A stretch of DNA of 64,000 nt from Turritopsis dohrnii (taxonomy: Eukaryota; Cnidaria; Hydrozoa; Anthoathecata; Oceaniidae). Below, piece by piece: positions 34,746 to 47,491 of this stretch. Below the pieces are notes generated by a model. The model saw only the letters and a list, made by a program, of their open reading frames with translations, made no database searches and had not been told where the DNA came from. The position numbers and the translations under genes were made by a program. Location: contig BQMF02000669.1 in the NCBI GenBank assembly GCA_027922465.2, positions 1 to 64,000 on the forward strand, in the 5' to 3' direction. Within the stretch, counting starts at the first letter, position 1, and each line of letters starts with the position of its first letter.

Positions 34746-36137
34746 CTTTAGGGGCAGGTAGAGATATCATATGGTCTAGTACCCCTATTTCGTCTATTAG
34801 TGTAGATGTGCTGCTTGCAGTGCTATATCTACTCTAGGATGATGAACATTGGTCTCCTTATCTTGTAGCTCTCTGCCTAGTAGTGACTTTGGCCTTGCAG
34901 GAAGCAACCTATTTTTTTTTTAAAGTAGTCAATGTTGATGATGGACAGTTGGGAAACCTGTAGCAAGGTTCCAAATGGTAGTACCTCTGTCCTTTCGAGT
35001 CTCATTTTCATATAATGTTTACACCTAAAGATTCTTGAAAAATTGTTCTTTTAAGCAGGTGTTTTAGTGCTTTACATTTAAATTGTGCACTAAAAAGTCA
35101 AGTTTCAGCATATATCAACTCATTATTTATTCATGACCGCATTGGCAACAAACATTCTAGCATAAAAATTAGCAAAAGGATGAAATTGACAAATACGCAC
35201 CCATGCCACGCAATGTTCTAATGAAAATTATATATCATTAAGGCTGAGTATTTTGGGCGTCCGAAATTGATCTGTTAATGGAGTCTGGTCTCAATGATAT
35301 TTTTTGAAAGTCGGATGAAATTTTTCATAGGAGATGGACACTTAATTGTGTGATCTGTTAAAAGAGGCATAGATCTCATAATACAAAAATGTGTATGACA
35401 AACTGAAAAACTTTAGGCATTTCTTGAAGGGTGCAGGATCTCTTCCAGTGGCGTGATTAGTTAACAGAGAAACTTCATAAACAGAGCCTGAGCATTTTTT
35501 TGTCAAGTTGGCCAAGTTAGTAACCATGCTACCATTTACTTTTAAATAAAAGTAGAGGATGTAGACTTATACTGAACCCTCTTATTGATTAAAACATGTA
35601 AGGAGCATTTTAATTTTTCATTTGAAACCGATGATAGACATCTTTATTAAACTTTCACCAATTGACTGCAAGTAATATTGTGAACTACAAATCTGTTATA
35701 GATGAATTATGTATTCAAATGACCAGCACTGATTAATTTTATTTTGAGAATTTCAATTTATTATTAAATCAACTTCCAGCTCCATAAAAAATAAAAATAA
35801 ATAAACAGTATTAGAACTGAATAAAACATTTGATCATAACATATGCATATCTACACTGCTCTATACAAGCTATAATAAAAGAAAAAATTAAAATTTGTGC
35901 GCAATACTATATAAACGAAAATAAAAACACTAAAATTTAAGCAAATGCGAAACTGGCGTATGGGAAAAGAACAAATGAAAAAGATGTAAAAGCAAATCAT
36001 AATATAATAATATATAAGACTATAATTTGATTGTGAGTATTCTCCTTGTCCTTTAGTGTTCAACTTTGGTTGTTTTAAAGTATTGTATAATGCTTCCAGT
36101 GTCATTAGGTGAACCTTATTAATTGCAGGATAAAAAT
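34746..36137. other. 5' flank of BOP1; no gene seen
   Basis: Presumed promoter and 5' untranslated region of BOP1. An AG acceptor (TTAATTGCAG) lies 10 bases before the ATG, so an upstream non-coding exon is possible. No other coding or repeat feature recognised. Confidence 0.5.
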
Positions 36138-39100
36138 ATGCCTAAAAGAAAAATTGAAAAAGGTGTGAAATCTCAAAGTGATGAAAAAGACCAGGTATGA
36201 GATTACAGATTAAATTCACTTGTGTGGAACCCAAACAGTGTAATGCTCTTACAAAAAATTTTATTCTCATTTAGTTCACACTAGAAGTGATAGATGACAA
36301 GAATGATGATGACTTAAGTGATAGTGAAGAAAGTGTTTATTCTGGATTAGAAGAAGAAGATGGCAGCAGTTCAGAAGACAATGTTTCGTTGACAGGCGAG
36401 GACGAGGTCATAAATATTTCAGTTTCAGAATAAATTACTACTTACATACTTACTTACTTACTCATCTCTCTTTTACTTATTTACAAAATTTTATGAGTCC
36501 AAAAGTACGAGTTCTGTTTCTTTTTTGCTTTTTGTAATTTATTAAAAGTAGCTCAAAATCCTTCAAGCTAAATAAACATAATGAGAAATAATAAACTATA
36601 TTGAAACTGTGAACCATCTCTGACGTGATGTTATTGTGATTCGTGTTGGAATCCACCAACTACTACCATCACGAGATAACTTGGAGATTACAAGCATCGA
36701 ATCAGTGATACAAGGTTTCGCTCCTTCTTCGAGCAGCTTTGAGCTGTTACCTTCCTTCCAAAAAATCATTTCTTCAATTTTTGTCAGATTCTTTTATTTT
36801 ATGCAGATACAATCTGGTGATGAAGAGGATGTTGATGAAGAAGAAGCAGAAAGTGATGTTAGTGATAGCGATGATGAGATCTCCTTGAAAATTGAGAGAA
36901 AAAAACCTACTGAAAATAACAAAGTCGTGGATGCAGGCGAAAAGAAAAATGGAGAAGAAAAAATTAAATTTGTTAGATCTGATGCAATATTTGAAGATGT
37001 TGACACCTCAGATGAAGAGGTATAAAGAAGCATTTTCAGTGATGTACCAGGTGAGTCAAAAAAACGTACCGGTGTTTCACAAGAAATTGAATAAATATTT
37101 CTGGTTAGAGGATCTGTTAAGTATATTTTGGTGTATCATTCTTCTAATTTGGTTGAGTAGAAACAACGTTATGAACAAAAAGCTGGAAGCAGTCCTAGTA
37201 AAAATATTCAAAAAATGGACAAAAAGGCCAAACAAAATATTCCTGCGTGATTCTTAGATTAAATTCGATAATATTAATGAAAAGACTATGGGGATTGAAA
37301 GAAAAGACAGAATTTGTATAATCACCTCTTTCAGCATTATTTACCCTAGCAAACTGGATGCATACGCAAACTCAGAATTTCTCAATATTTCATGCAGTCT
37401 TTATAAAAAGTTTCAGCGAATAAAGTTTGACCTTTTTGCTGAACTTAACTATTGGGAATAAGAAAATAAGTTTTAGCACAATTTAATTGTGTATGTGTTT
37501 CATTCCCTTCTGGTTTGCAATAAAACATAAATCTTGTTTTGAGACATTTTTCTCGGCTTTTTTGTCCATTTTTCAAAGATTTTTACAAGATCTGCTTCCA
37601 GTTTTTTGTCCATAACTTTCTTTCTACTCAACCAAATTATAAAAATGATAAACCAAAATATAGGTAAAGGATTCCTCTATTCAGAAATAAAAAAAACTAT
37701 CTTTCATAATTATTCAATCGAAAGACATTTTTTGTGAAACACCGGTACTTTTTTTTGACTCACCCGGTATATTTTGTGGTTTTAAATACTACCTGCCTCA
37801 AATTGTGAATTAGTATCATCAAAAATAGCTTTTCAATCAACATATATCTTTTCATGAGAAATTTGCTCCTGCATGATGTATAAATTGCTGGAATTCAATA
37901 TTTAAGTTTGCGCATGTGAATACTAAATGAATAGCAAATTGTAATGGAAAGTAATTAAATATTGAAAGCAATAAAGCTACGTATATTTTTCTTAAATTGC
38001 TTTTAATCTACTACATCATTCATTTACATAAAACGTTTCTCTTATTTATTTTTACAACAAAATAGTTACAGAAGTGTTCTTTCAATTAGAATACTTCAAC
38101 ATCTTCATGCGATTTGAATTCACCACCACAAAGTCAAATGGGCTAAAAGTGATAAGTTATCATTACCCTTTTTGCAGATTTGGTTGCAGGCTCAGTCCTC
38201 ACAGGACTAGGGCTTGAATTTTTGATGCAGTAAAAGTGCTTATTAATATTCATACTTATACACATATTTTCCAATCTCTACCTTCTATTTGGGCTATGGA
38301 AAGTTTTCAAATTGCATCAACCACCAATTTAGACATCAATCCTTAGACATTGTTATAATTATAAAATGCAAATAAAGTTAGTTGGATTGATTTAATGTGA
38401 AAAGGCCACATACATCCTTGCTGATGTTCTAAGTGTTTACCTCCTATACTTACATCTGAATGCATTTGATGTGGGTTTTATGATAGAATTGAGTAATTTG
38501 TAGTTATTTTAAATTTCAATTATTCATGAATTGAACCTCAAAAATCAATGCTTTGCAGGATATCAGAAACACTGTTGGAAATATCCCTATGGAATGGTAT
38601 AGAGATTACGAACATTACGGATATGATTTAATGGGCAAAAGGATTCTGAAAAAAAACAAGGGAGATCAAGTGTGTATTTTGTTTGTAAATTACTTGAGAA
38701 AATTTAAAAATGGAAATGCTTGTACATTTTTGCTTCAGTGAATTTTAATTTTTAATCATCTTACTTTGTCTTTAGTTGGATGAATTTCTGGCCAAGATGG
38801 AGGATCCAGATTACGGGTGATTACTTTTTTTAGATGAATATAGTGCAGTATTTCATAAGAATATAACAAAAGATTTGCATTAGCATTATTGAATAAGTTC
38901 AGAAAGTCCAAATTGTGCAATGTCAGCAATATCAGCTCCGATAAACTAAAATGAAATTTCTCTGACTCTTTAATGCCAGGAGAACAGTATATGACAAAAC
39001 AAACATGGAAGATATTAAACTAACTGACGAAGAAATTGAAATAATCCAAAGGATACAAAAAGGACAATATCCTGAAAAAGATTTCGATCCATATGAGGTA

Positions 39101-42100
39101 CAGCTTTTCAGATTGTAGAAAGAATACCTTTTATATTGTTTTGAAATTAAGGGAACTGTTTTTGCATTAGTACTTTCAATCAATGTTAAAGTTAATGTAT
39201 GTTAAAGTTTCTTTTGATGAACCTATTACTTGCAACACCGTCAAATTATGATGAATTAAAACATTCATCTCTGCCTTTCAATAAAATGTCATTTTCCCAT
39301 AAAAGGTGGATATGCCCTGTTTAAACCGTAATGTATTCTTATAATTGTAACAGGTGATCCATGTGTACTTTTTGAATTAAAATTATTGAACTGTTTAGCC
39401 ATATGTTGACTACTTTACTGGTGAAACAATGATTCATCCCATAAAAGATAATCCAGCATCTAAGAATAGTTTTATACCATCAAAATGGGAGCATAAGCGA
39501 GTAAGTTACATTATGATAAATATCTCTTACCATTTCGTTTCTCGCACAACATAGATACAAATTTAGAAAAACTTTTATTAGTAATAAATGTGATGCCGTT
39601 ACTATTGCAACAGTCGGACCTGATTTTTTGGTAACCTTTAGGAATTAATTAGATGAAATGAATCCATATCTACTGTTCCCTCAAAGAATAAACTTTGAAT
39701 AAACAACCATTGGTGCTTACTTTGAATTTTATGCTTAACCAAATCATCATGAGTAGAGAGCTTTCATAAGATGATGTAAATAAGTAAAATATACTCAGAG
39801 GTTTTTTTTCATGTAGAAATTTCTTGAGTATCACATCTAACTATTAAAAATTATAGTGAAGGTGTGTCAGATGTGTATTATAGTGAATATGTGTCAATAT
39901 ATGCAACCTTTTTCAGGTGATAAAAATTGTCAGAGCCATTCGTAATGGATGGATAAAACCCAAGCAAAAAGGAGAAGATAAACCGAAATATTACTTATTG
40001 TGGAGTAAAGATGACAAGGTAAATATTAATTGTGTAACATTCTAACAAGTTTGATGCTTTTGGAATACATTTTGATATGATATTATTATTGTTTCAGTCA
40101 ATTGATCATCCTATGCATTGGCCAGCTCCTAAACAAAAGCTACCTGGTAGGTTTTAAGGAAATAATAACAAACTTGATTGCACAAAATCATGTTATATTT
40201 GAGCAGTACTAGAAAAAGTTTTTCTTTCCCTTTTCTACATTTTACAAAAGGTCATGAAGAGTCTTACAACCCACCTCCAGAATATCTACCAACAGAAGAA
40301 GAGGTGAATTCTAGTGTTTTCTGGTTTTTTATAGTATATAATAGCATACTGAACAAACAAATTTAGCTGATCCATTGTGATAAAACATAATAATCTAGTG
40401 ATTTCGCAAGATCAATGCAATCCTTCATTTCATTTCTATTAAGAGAGCATCATGGGAGGCTATGGATCATGAAGATAGACCACAAAATTTTCTGTCGGAA
40501 AAGTATGACTCATTACGGAAGGTTCCAGGTTATTCAAATTTCATTCAAGAGAGATTTGAGAGATGTCTAGATTTATATTTGTGTCCGAGACAGAGACGAG
40601 TTCGGGTATGCATTCGTTTCATTCGTTCATTTGCTATGTGTGAACAAAACTAAGATAAAGAATTCTGTTTCCTCATTTGCAGCTACAAGTTGATCCTGAA
40701 GATTTATTACCAAAGCTTCCACGACCTCGAGACTTGCATCCATTTCCCACCACAGAATCGTTGGTAGGCTGTTACGCTTTTATACATTTCATGTATGCAA
40801 GTAAATTCAAGGCTTCTATCTTCCTGTGTAATTGCTGCAATATGACTATGAAGATGTTTGATTTTGATCCTTCATAAACCCGAATAAAAGTCTATTATAT
40901 GAAATAAAACATGATAATGAAGCCTGTATTATTGTAAGAATGTGATGTGTTTTTTATGTGGTTTGGCCTAACATTCTATCTGTTTTTCATGATCAGGTCT
41001 ATAAAGGTCACAATGCTGATGTTCGATGCATATCTGTTGATCCAACTGGACAATGGCTTGCATCAGGTATGTGACTGGTGGGAATGTTATTGCTGTTCTA
41101 ATTGCTAAGTGATTTTTTGAGATATTGGTCACTCATTTCCTATTCTTCCTTCGTGTTTACTTATGGGGTATCCTTAACAATAATTAACTTTGTTGTTTTC
41201 TTGCAGGAAGTTCTGATAAAACGTTACTGTTCTGGGAAGTATTGACTGGTCGATGCATGAAGAAAATAGATGTTGAAGGAACAGTCAACAGTATACAGTG
41301 GAATCCAGTTAATGATTTACCAATTCTCCTGGCAGCTGTGTATGTATCACAATCATAGCATTTATCTTTAGAGACAAGAAAAGACCCCCAACAGCAACTG
41401 TTTGCTTTCCTTGTTAGTGTTTGGTCTAGCCAGTGATTTTATTTCATGTCATGTTTGTCATAAAGGGGTTTTGACCAAAAATCTTTTTTTCTTGAAAAAG
41501 CACTTGCCAATATCAGTTTGATCTAATCATGTTTCACTCCTACTGATATGAACCTTCTTATGGCGCAGGGAAAATGTTGTGCTAGTGGTTAACCCTGGGC
41601 TTGGCGATAAACTTTTGTGTAAAAACTTTGATAACAACTTGAGCGCCTTTCAGTCAGATGAAAATGGTAAGCATTCTCTTCATGCTGTATGAAAATATAA
41701 AGTTTCAAAATTCTGTTCCAAATTCCATTTTTTATGTTTTTCAAGTTGACGAAAATAATATTGTTATATGGAAATCAGCATCAAAATCCGAATACAAAAC
41801 TGGTGTACGGTTCATATTGGAACATAAGAAGGTTTGTACAAAAATGTTGTAATTCTATGGAATTGCATGTGACTTAGTATCAAAGTCGTTTTTTGTTCAA
41901 TAGATTGACTGCATTTCACGTGTGAAGCCCTCAAATCGTTCTTATGTTTCTTAACAAAAGGTTTTCAAACAATCGTTTTCAGGATGTCGGTACACTGCAG
42001 ATGTGTTTCTGTATAATTCTCATTTAACTTTTGTTGTATTATAGCCTATAAAACAATTGACGTGGCATTCAAAAGGAGACTATTTTGCTTCTGTTATGCC

Positions 42101-45100
42101 AGAAGGTAATAGCTCTACATCAATATTTGCTTTTGAACCGAAGAAAAACTAGTGTATGGAAGTGAGTGACTGTTTGATGATTTTTACATACTAGGTGAAC
42201 ACAAATCAGTGGTCGTACATCAGTTCTCCAAAAGAAAAAGTCAGGTTTTTGCTTAAGTTCTTAATTAACATTTTCCACATGAAACACAGCATGCTTCACA
42301 GCATGGTCGCAACTTTTTTCGGTTTTACTTGTTTGAAGCCAGATTGTTTGTGAATAATTTAAAAAAAATTCAAATGGGTTTTAGTGTCCATTCAAGAAAT
42401 CTAAAGGGCTAATCCAATGCGTCCGATTTCACCCGATTCGCCCATTCTTTTTTGTGGCGGTAAGACTTAATATGATATTGTTATCTCCATCATGTCGTTG
42501 TTTTGCCGGCATTGAAAACACCTATGTTGTTGTTGGTTAATTTTAATCACTTCTGATTTTGCAGACACAAAGATACATACGTGTTTACAATCTTCAAAAG
42601 CAAGAGTTAACAAAAAAATTGATGTCTGGTGTGAAATGGATCTCCAGTATGGATGTCCACCCACAAGGTACATCTGCTGCTGACCGATACTTCTTAAAAG
42701 CAGCCAACTAAACCAGATACACCAAGTTGTAGTTCACACTGAAAGTTGATTTTATTCAGGGTTAGGGCTTTGAGGGTTACCCTATTTACCATAGACCTTA
42801 TTTACCATAAACCCTATTTACTGACATTTTCGTATTTATACCGCCCCCAATTGACCTCAGAAATGTTAGTGTGTTTTTAGTGTGTTATTCTTCTGCAAGG
42901 AAATAATGGAAATCGGGTCTAGATCAAATCTTTTTCATCGTTGCTTTCAGAAATGAATAAACATGTGTTTCCTTCCATGAATTAGGTGACAATTTAATCA
43001 TTGGTAGTTATGATAAACGTTTGTGTTGGTTTGATATGGATCTTTCTTCAAAACCTTATAAGACGTTAAGGTAGGACACTTCGGTTGAATTACAACTACC
43101 TTTGAAATGATGACGTCATATATATTATATCGAGAGTGTTTTGCTTATAAGTTCTTTTGAAGCGCTTGAAATACGCCTTTCGCTTGAAATACGCCTTTCG
43201 CTTGAAATACGCCTTTCGCTTGAAATACGCCTTTCCGAACTTTCACCAGAAACACCGACATTTTGCTTCGTTTGTTGTTGCATTTATGTTCTTACGATTT
43301 CAATCTTAATTAAAAAACCTTTCAAGGCTTGGTGATTGAATATAGAATTGGTTGGTTTTCCTATATCCAAACTTTGGTTGGTTTTCCAAACTGACATTTA
43401 GGATAGATGATCAATGATTTCCCCTCCAAAATCTTGACATGGAAAACTTTCTCACGATTCTTATTGTTCGTTCATTCAAGTTTTATGTTTCAAGTGCTTT
43501 TCTTGTTGTTTTTTGGAAGTTCTGTAATCTTTTTAGACACCATAAGAAAGCCATCCGACAAGTGTCGTATCATCGCTGTTATCCGTTGTTTGCAAGTGCC
43601 GGTGACGATGGAAATGTTATCGTTTGTCACGGCACTGTCTATAGGTAACAACTAAACTTGTGTTGCATCATCTATTATCATTCCCCTTGAGATACTGGGT
43701 GAGTGAGAAAGTGTTGGGTGAGTGAGAAGTAATTTTGGAGAAAGCAGGGAGAAGATTAATTTCTGCACGATACTTTTTTAAACTGCGTGGCTGCTAAAGT
43801 GGAAACAAATCCCAGTCAAGAAATTTGATAATGAAAAGGGTTGCACCAAGAAACCTGATGTTTTCACTTAACAGAAAATGTTTAACTATTGCATTGACGG
43901 AATTACAACAGGATTATTAAGGAAAGTTTCTTCTTTTATAAACTCCTAAAAGTTTGAATGATTGAATGTTAAACAATTAAAGTGTCCTTTGATTTTCACG
44001 AATGTATGAAGATTTTTTGATTGCTTTTACTCAAAATTCAGATTACTTTGAATGGATATGATAATATTTTGAATTGTAGTTCCTCTATTCTGATGTGAAA
44101 GGGGCAAGGATCATATATTTGTTTGTTTATTTATGAAAGTAACATTGAATGAGTAAAACTCGTTTCCTATTGAATGAATAAAACTCTTTTCCGCATTTGT
44201 TCTGTAAGTTTGTTATAAGTACAGTTGTTTTAAACGTTGTTTAGCTGACTTCAAAATACAAAACTTTATAAAAGACCTACTGGAGGAAGGGAACTTTTGT
44301 TATTTGAAAAGTTATGCAAGGGGTGGGAAATTACCTCGATCTTAACCCCATCCTTCAACCACACTGTTCGTTTGTATCGGTATGATAGCATCACGGCGGC
44401 ATAATTTATCACGGTGCCATCGTCGCGTATCTTGTGTCGTATGATTTTCTGTCTGTTCAATTGTTGTTTAAGAGGACTAGCTTTGCCGACACATAACCTC
44501 TGTGGGCTAAACACGATTATCCCAGCTTAATGGCGCGCAGTACAGCTTTGTGCGTAAAAGTTGTTTGTTTGGCGACAGCAATTATAACTTTCTGAATAGG
44601 ATCATAACTTCTTAATTAACACAGAGTAATTTTGATTGATGCACAGTATTATGTTGTAATCCTTCTCAGTTGTTGTCAACAAATGGCTTTTTGAGTTTGT
44701 TTTTCTACTTTTCCTCTTTCTCGTTAAAAGATTTATTTTATTAATGGCTTGCTAACTGGATTAACTCAAAGTAATATGTTGTTTTGCTTGTTGTTGTATG
44801 GAGGAACGAATATTCAATCGTGGAGAAATGTTGATGAATAACAAACACATTTCTCCCATTATGCATTTATTACTGAGCCTCGGTTTCGTTTCATCAACCT
44901 ACGTGAAGCCATTACTGACGTCATTCTTGATCATATAAAAATGTCGGAAGGTTTGGTCTTTTATCGCGCTCCATTCTTGTGCTATGGTCGCGAGTAATTA
45001 TCAAGCTTTTTCCGCGTTTCTAAAAATATCATAACGCTCATCCTAACCTCTCCAAGTTGCTATCATTAACTGATGATGACTTTCTATCTTTAGCGATCTC

Positions 45101-45359
45101 ATGCAAAATCCCTTGATAGTCCCCTTGAAGGTTCTTCGCGCCCATCGAGTGGTCAATGATCTAGGTATGTTGATTTCCTGAAATGACAGAAAACAATTTC
45201 TTCAAAAAAAACAGAGGTTTTTATTTGTCTTGTCTTTTTTAATTGTTGTTAATTGAAGTTTACCTATTTTTCACAGGCGCCATAGACTGCGAATTTCACC
45301 CACATCAACCGTGGTTGTTCACGTCGGGAAGTGATCATTTCATCCGTTTGTTCACATGA
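36138..45359 (+). CDS. BOP1: Ribosome biogenesis protein BOP1, complete 24-exon gene
   Basis: Exons: 36138-36194, 36275-36406, 36807-37019, 38559-38669, 38776-38816, 38980-39097, 39399-39500, 39917-40018, 40098-40146, 40251-40303, 40444-40605, 40683-40763, 40997-41066, 41207-41339, 41569-41666, 41746-41831, 42045-42105, 42195-42244, 42385-42459, 42565-42667, 42986-43070, 43537-43644, 45094-45164, 45277-45359. All borders are GT/AG, phases match, and the sum is 2244 nt (747 residues plus TGA), close to ~746 in human. The N terminus is acidic ([14 protein letters not shown]). The BOP1NT domain starts about residue 135 ([63 protein letters not shown]). The WD40 propeller runs from about residue 408 to the end ([40 protein letters not shown]). 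BOP1 works with PES1 and WDR12 in the nucleolus for 28S/5.8S maturation and 60S assembly. Oddities: the exon 2 donor is a weak GTCATA, and the conserved PDYW reads PDYG at the exon 5/6 junction. Confidence 0.96.
37047..37767. mobile_element. Long-TIR TA-target MITE in BOP1 intron 3
   Basis: Flanked by TA. The left end is CCAGGTGAGTCAAAAAAACG and the right end, inverted, is CCGGGTGAGTCAAAAAAAAG. Similarity between arms continues about 200 bp inward (GTACCGGTGTTTCACAA, AATTTGGTTGAGTAGAAA, TTTTTGTCCATTTTT), so the element is nearly a foldback. Tc1/mariner-type by target. It starts 27 bases after the exon 3 boundary. Open frames over it (36892-37257) are not genes. Confidence 0.78.
43163..43235 (+). 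repeat. 18-bp minisatellite, four units, in BOP1 intron 21
   Basis: Four near-perfect units of CGCTTGAAATACGCCTTT. The frame across it would give repeating LEIRLS, but it lies in an intron and is not expected to be translated. Confidence 0.85.
44335..44506 (-). other. Exon-like antisense stretch within BOP1 intron 22
   Basis: Read on the minus strand there is an acceptor (CGTGTTTAG), an open 172-nt block containing [19 protein letters not shown] and [16 protein letters not shown], and a donor (GAG|GTAATT) in consistent phase. The composition looks protein-like, but I do not recognise it and found no partner exons. It may be an exon of a nested antisense gene, a decayed transposon piece or chance. 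Confidence 0.25.
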
Positions 45360-45472
45360 CGTCACATGAAACTTGAAAGAAATACTCAAACAATCCTCAC
45401 CAGAAATCGAACATTTTTTTTCTGTCTCCGAAATATTTCGTTTCAATTTCCCATTATGTGTAATCACGATGA

Positions 45473-45478
45473 AATAAA
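45473..45478 (+). promoter_or_regulatory. Candidate BOP1 polyadenylation signal AATAAA
   Basis: First AATAAA after the BOP1 stop codon, 114 bases downstream, followed within 30 bases by T-rich sequence. Confidence 0.5.
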
Positions 45479-46111
45479 TTTTAGTGAAATAATAGTTCAG
45501 ATGAGCAGGCGTTTCACATTTTACTGAATTGGAATTCTTTATGAATTTTAAATTGTCAGATGAATCACTAGAGGGGGTTGCTTATCGCATATGTGTTGGG
45601 GCTAATGATGAGGCCTCAGTAAAATATGCAGTATCACTTGTCACTTGTTGCGTAACAACAAATAACCTGCGAAGATTTCTTGAAATTTATTTCTATCATC
45701 CTCATCCTGGTCTTCAGCCTGGTCTTTTTCGTCAAGAACTTTCTACTTACTACACCTGTCAATCAATCTGATCGATCTAATAACCACCCTGGACGCTTAA
45801 TAGGTTGCATTTATATGAAATGAGGTATCTAAAATTTTCTGTTAAATGGAACATTGTGATATTGCGGAACGCGGTTCAAGAAAACTGTTTCAGGGTATGA
45901 GTATATCAGGATGTGTGCATGAGAAGGTGTTTTAAGTGTTCTCCATGCAGTATCCATATATGGAGTTTCTGTTTCTTGAGTTGTTGTTTCTGCACTTTTG
46001 TAATTTTCTAATAATAGTGAATCAACCAGTCAAACATTACGTGAAAGGAATGCAAATATTTCATCGAAAGTCTAGAAAAAACGAACTGGTATATCGAGTT
46101 CTCAATTTAAG

Positions 46112-46293
46112 TTCACCGTGAAAAACTTTGTGACTTTGTCTGGGAAAAGGAGAGTTTATTCAACATTGCACTTGTGGCTTCTCCAGACGTCAAACTGAAA
46201 AAAACTGAATTCAAAGGATCGTATTGCAATGTCAATGATGAAGATGATAACTTGTTGATTTGCATTGACGCAAAAAAGATGCTTGACTTTTAA
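46112..46293 (+). other. Possible terminal exon, unrecognised
   Basis: Follows an acceptor-like TCTCAATTTAAG and stays open for 60 codons to TAA (HREKLCDFVWEKESLFNIAL…, SYCNVNDEDDNLLICIDAKK). It lies between BOP1 and the convergent ankyrin gene; no upstream exon could be joined with confidence. It may be chance. Confidence 0.2.
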
Positions 46294-46861
46294 TCACCAT
46301 GACAACAGAGTAAAGTGGGTGTGGGAACTCGTCAAGAGTTTCTTGGATATCTTTATTGGTTTGCTGATGTCATCATTTTCGTCACGGTTAATACTTGTTT
46401 CGTGTAAACAAAACATGGTTTTTATAAATTTGCCTTATTGTGCACTTGAAAACCCTAACGAAAATGATCAAGGTTGATAAACATGTTCCATTTATCAAGA
46501 GAGACTTGGGAACTTAGAAGTAAAGAACGGCAAAAGTGAGGGGCGTTCAAGTTTCACGAGAGCCGATTGAACGGTCGACGATTTAAAATGAAAGCAACAA
46601 TAGCACGTGACCACGTCGTCGTCCAAACCGCAACGACATGACATCATTGTTACGTCGTCGAGACAACCATTTCAATATTCGCCGCCATGTTGGTAGTTTT
46701 ATTAGCTGTTGTTAGATTTGGCTAATGGGTTTGGCAGATATGCGCCGTTGGAAACCAAGATTTGAATATCAGATGAATAAATCTTTCTATTTACAATATT
46801 ATTTACAAATAAATAAATAATATTCCTTGAAATTAAAAACCCTAAAAACCAAAATGAATAT

Positions 46862-47491
46862 TCAAAATCCATTTTTGATATCATCCGAATCTGCTCCGTG
46901 ACTAACCAAGAATTGTGCCACTTCAAAATTTCCCGCCATTACTGCTATTTTCAATGGGGAAAGTTGTGACCATGTTTTCGTTTTTAATGACGCCCCATGT
47001 TTCACCAGAAGTTTAACGATTTTCATGTTACCGATTGCGCATGCGTGATGGAACACTGAAATACCAGGAGGTTTAATAACATTAATGTCCACATTATCGT
47101 TTTTATCGGCAAGCAATTTTTCGATTTGATTTACGTCTCCGTCCTGTACTGCACAATATAAAGCATTTTCTTGATTAGAATCGAGCACACTCGATAATTT
47201 ACGCGAGAATCTTCGAATGGACATCGGCGAAAGTGACGGTGAACGGGGTCTACTCTCGCGGTCGATTGTTAAATAGTCTACATCAGGTTTTTTATGAAGC
47301 GATTTTTTATTTTTCCATATTCGATTGAGAAACCAAGATGTATGATACGTTGAAGGCGATGATGGCCGTTGCTCTATATCGCTTATATTTCTCGGCGTCG
47401 TTTCTGAAATGGTATTACGTCGTGGTCGTGACTGTTTGACGTCGTTCAAGGACGTTTGTGTGTTGTCGGGATACATACTACGGCGCACCAT
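46862..47491 (-). CDS. Ankyrin-repeat protein, single coding exon
   Basis: 209 residues from the first ATG (MVRRSMYPD…). The frame is open upstream to 47605 but has no earlier ATG. Residues ~1-100 are Ser/Arg-rich and probably disordered (SRPRRNTISETTPR, RPRSPSLSPMSIRRFSRKLS). They are followed by three ankyrin repeats: QENALYCAVQDGDVNQIEKL, PPGISVFHHACAIGNMKIVK…LVKHGA and LSPLKIAVMAGNFEVAQFLV. The repeat arrangement recalls small protein-phosphatase-1 regulators such as PPP1R27, but no RVxF-type docking motif is obvious, so I give no symbol. Intronless in the part seen. An AATAAA on the minus strand (46697-46702) could end the transcript. Convergent with BOP1. Confidence 0.75.
   Translation of the reverse strand: MVRRSMYPDNTQTSLNDVKQSRPRRNTISETTPRNISDIEQRPSSPSTYHTSWFLNRIWKNKKSLHKKPDVDYLTIDRESRPRSPSLSPMSIRRFSRKLSSVLDSNQENALYCAVQDGDVNQIEKLLADKNDNVDINVIKPPGISVFHHACAIGNMKIVKLLVKHGASLKTKTWSQLSPLKIAVMAGNFEVAQFLVSHGADSDDIKNGF

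Noticed and set aside
36892..37257. 121-codon ORF overlapping BOP1
   Set aside because: It is out of frame with BOP1 exon 3 and runs into the intron and MITE.
43141..43335. ORF with repeated LEIRLS heptad-like units
   Set aside because: Product of the 18-bp minisatellite in BOP1 intron 21, with no support for translation.
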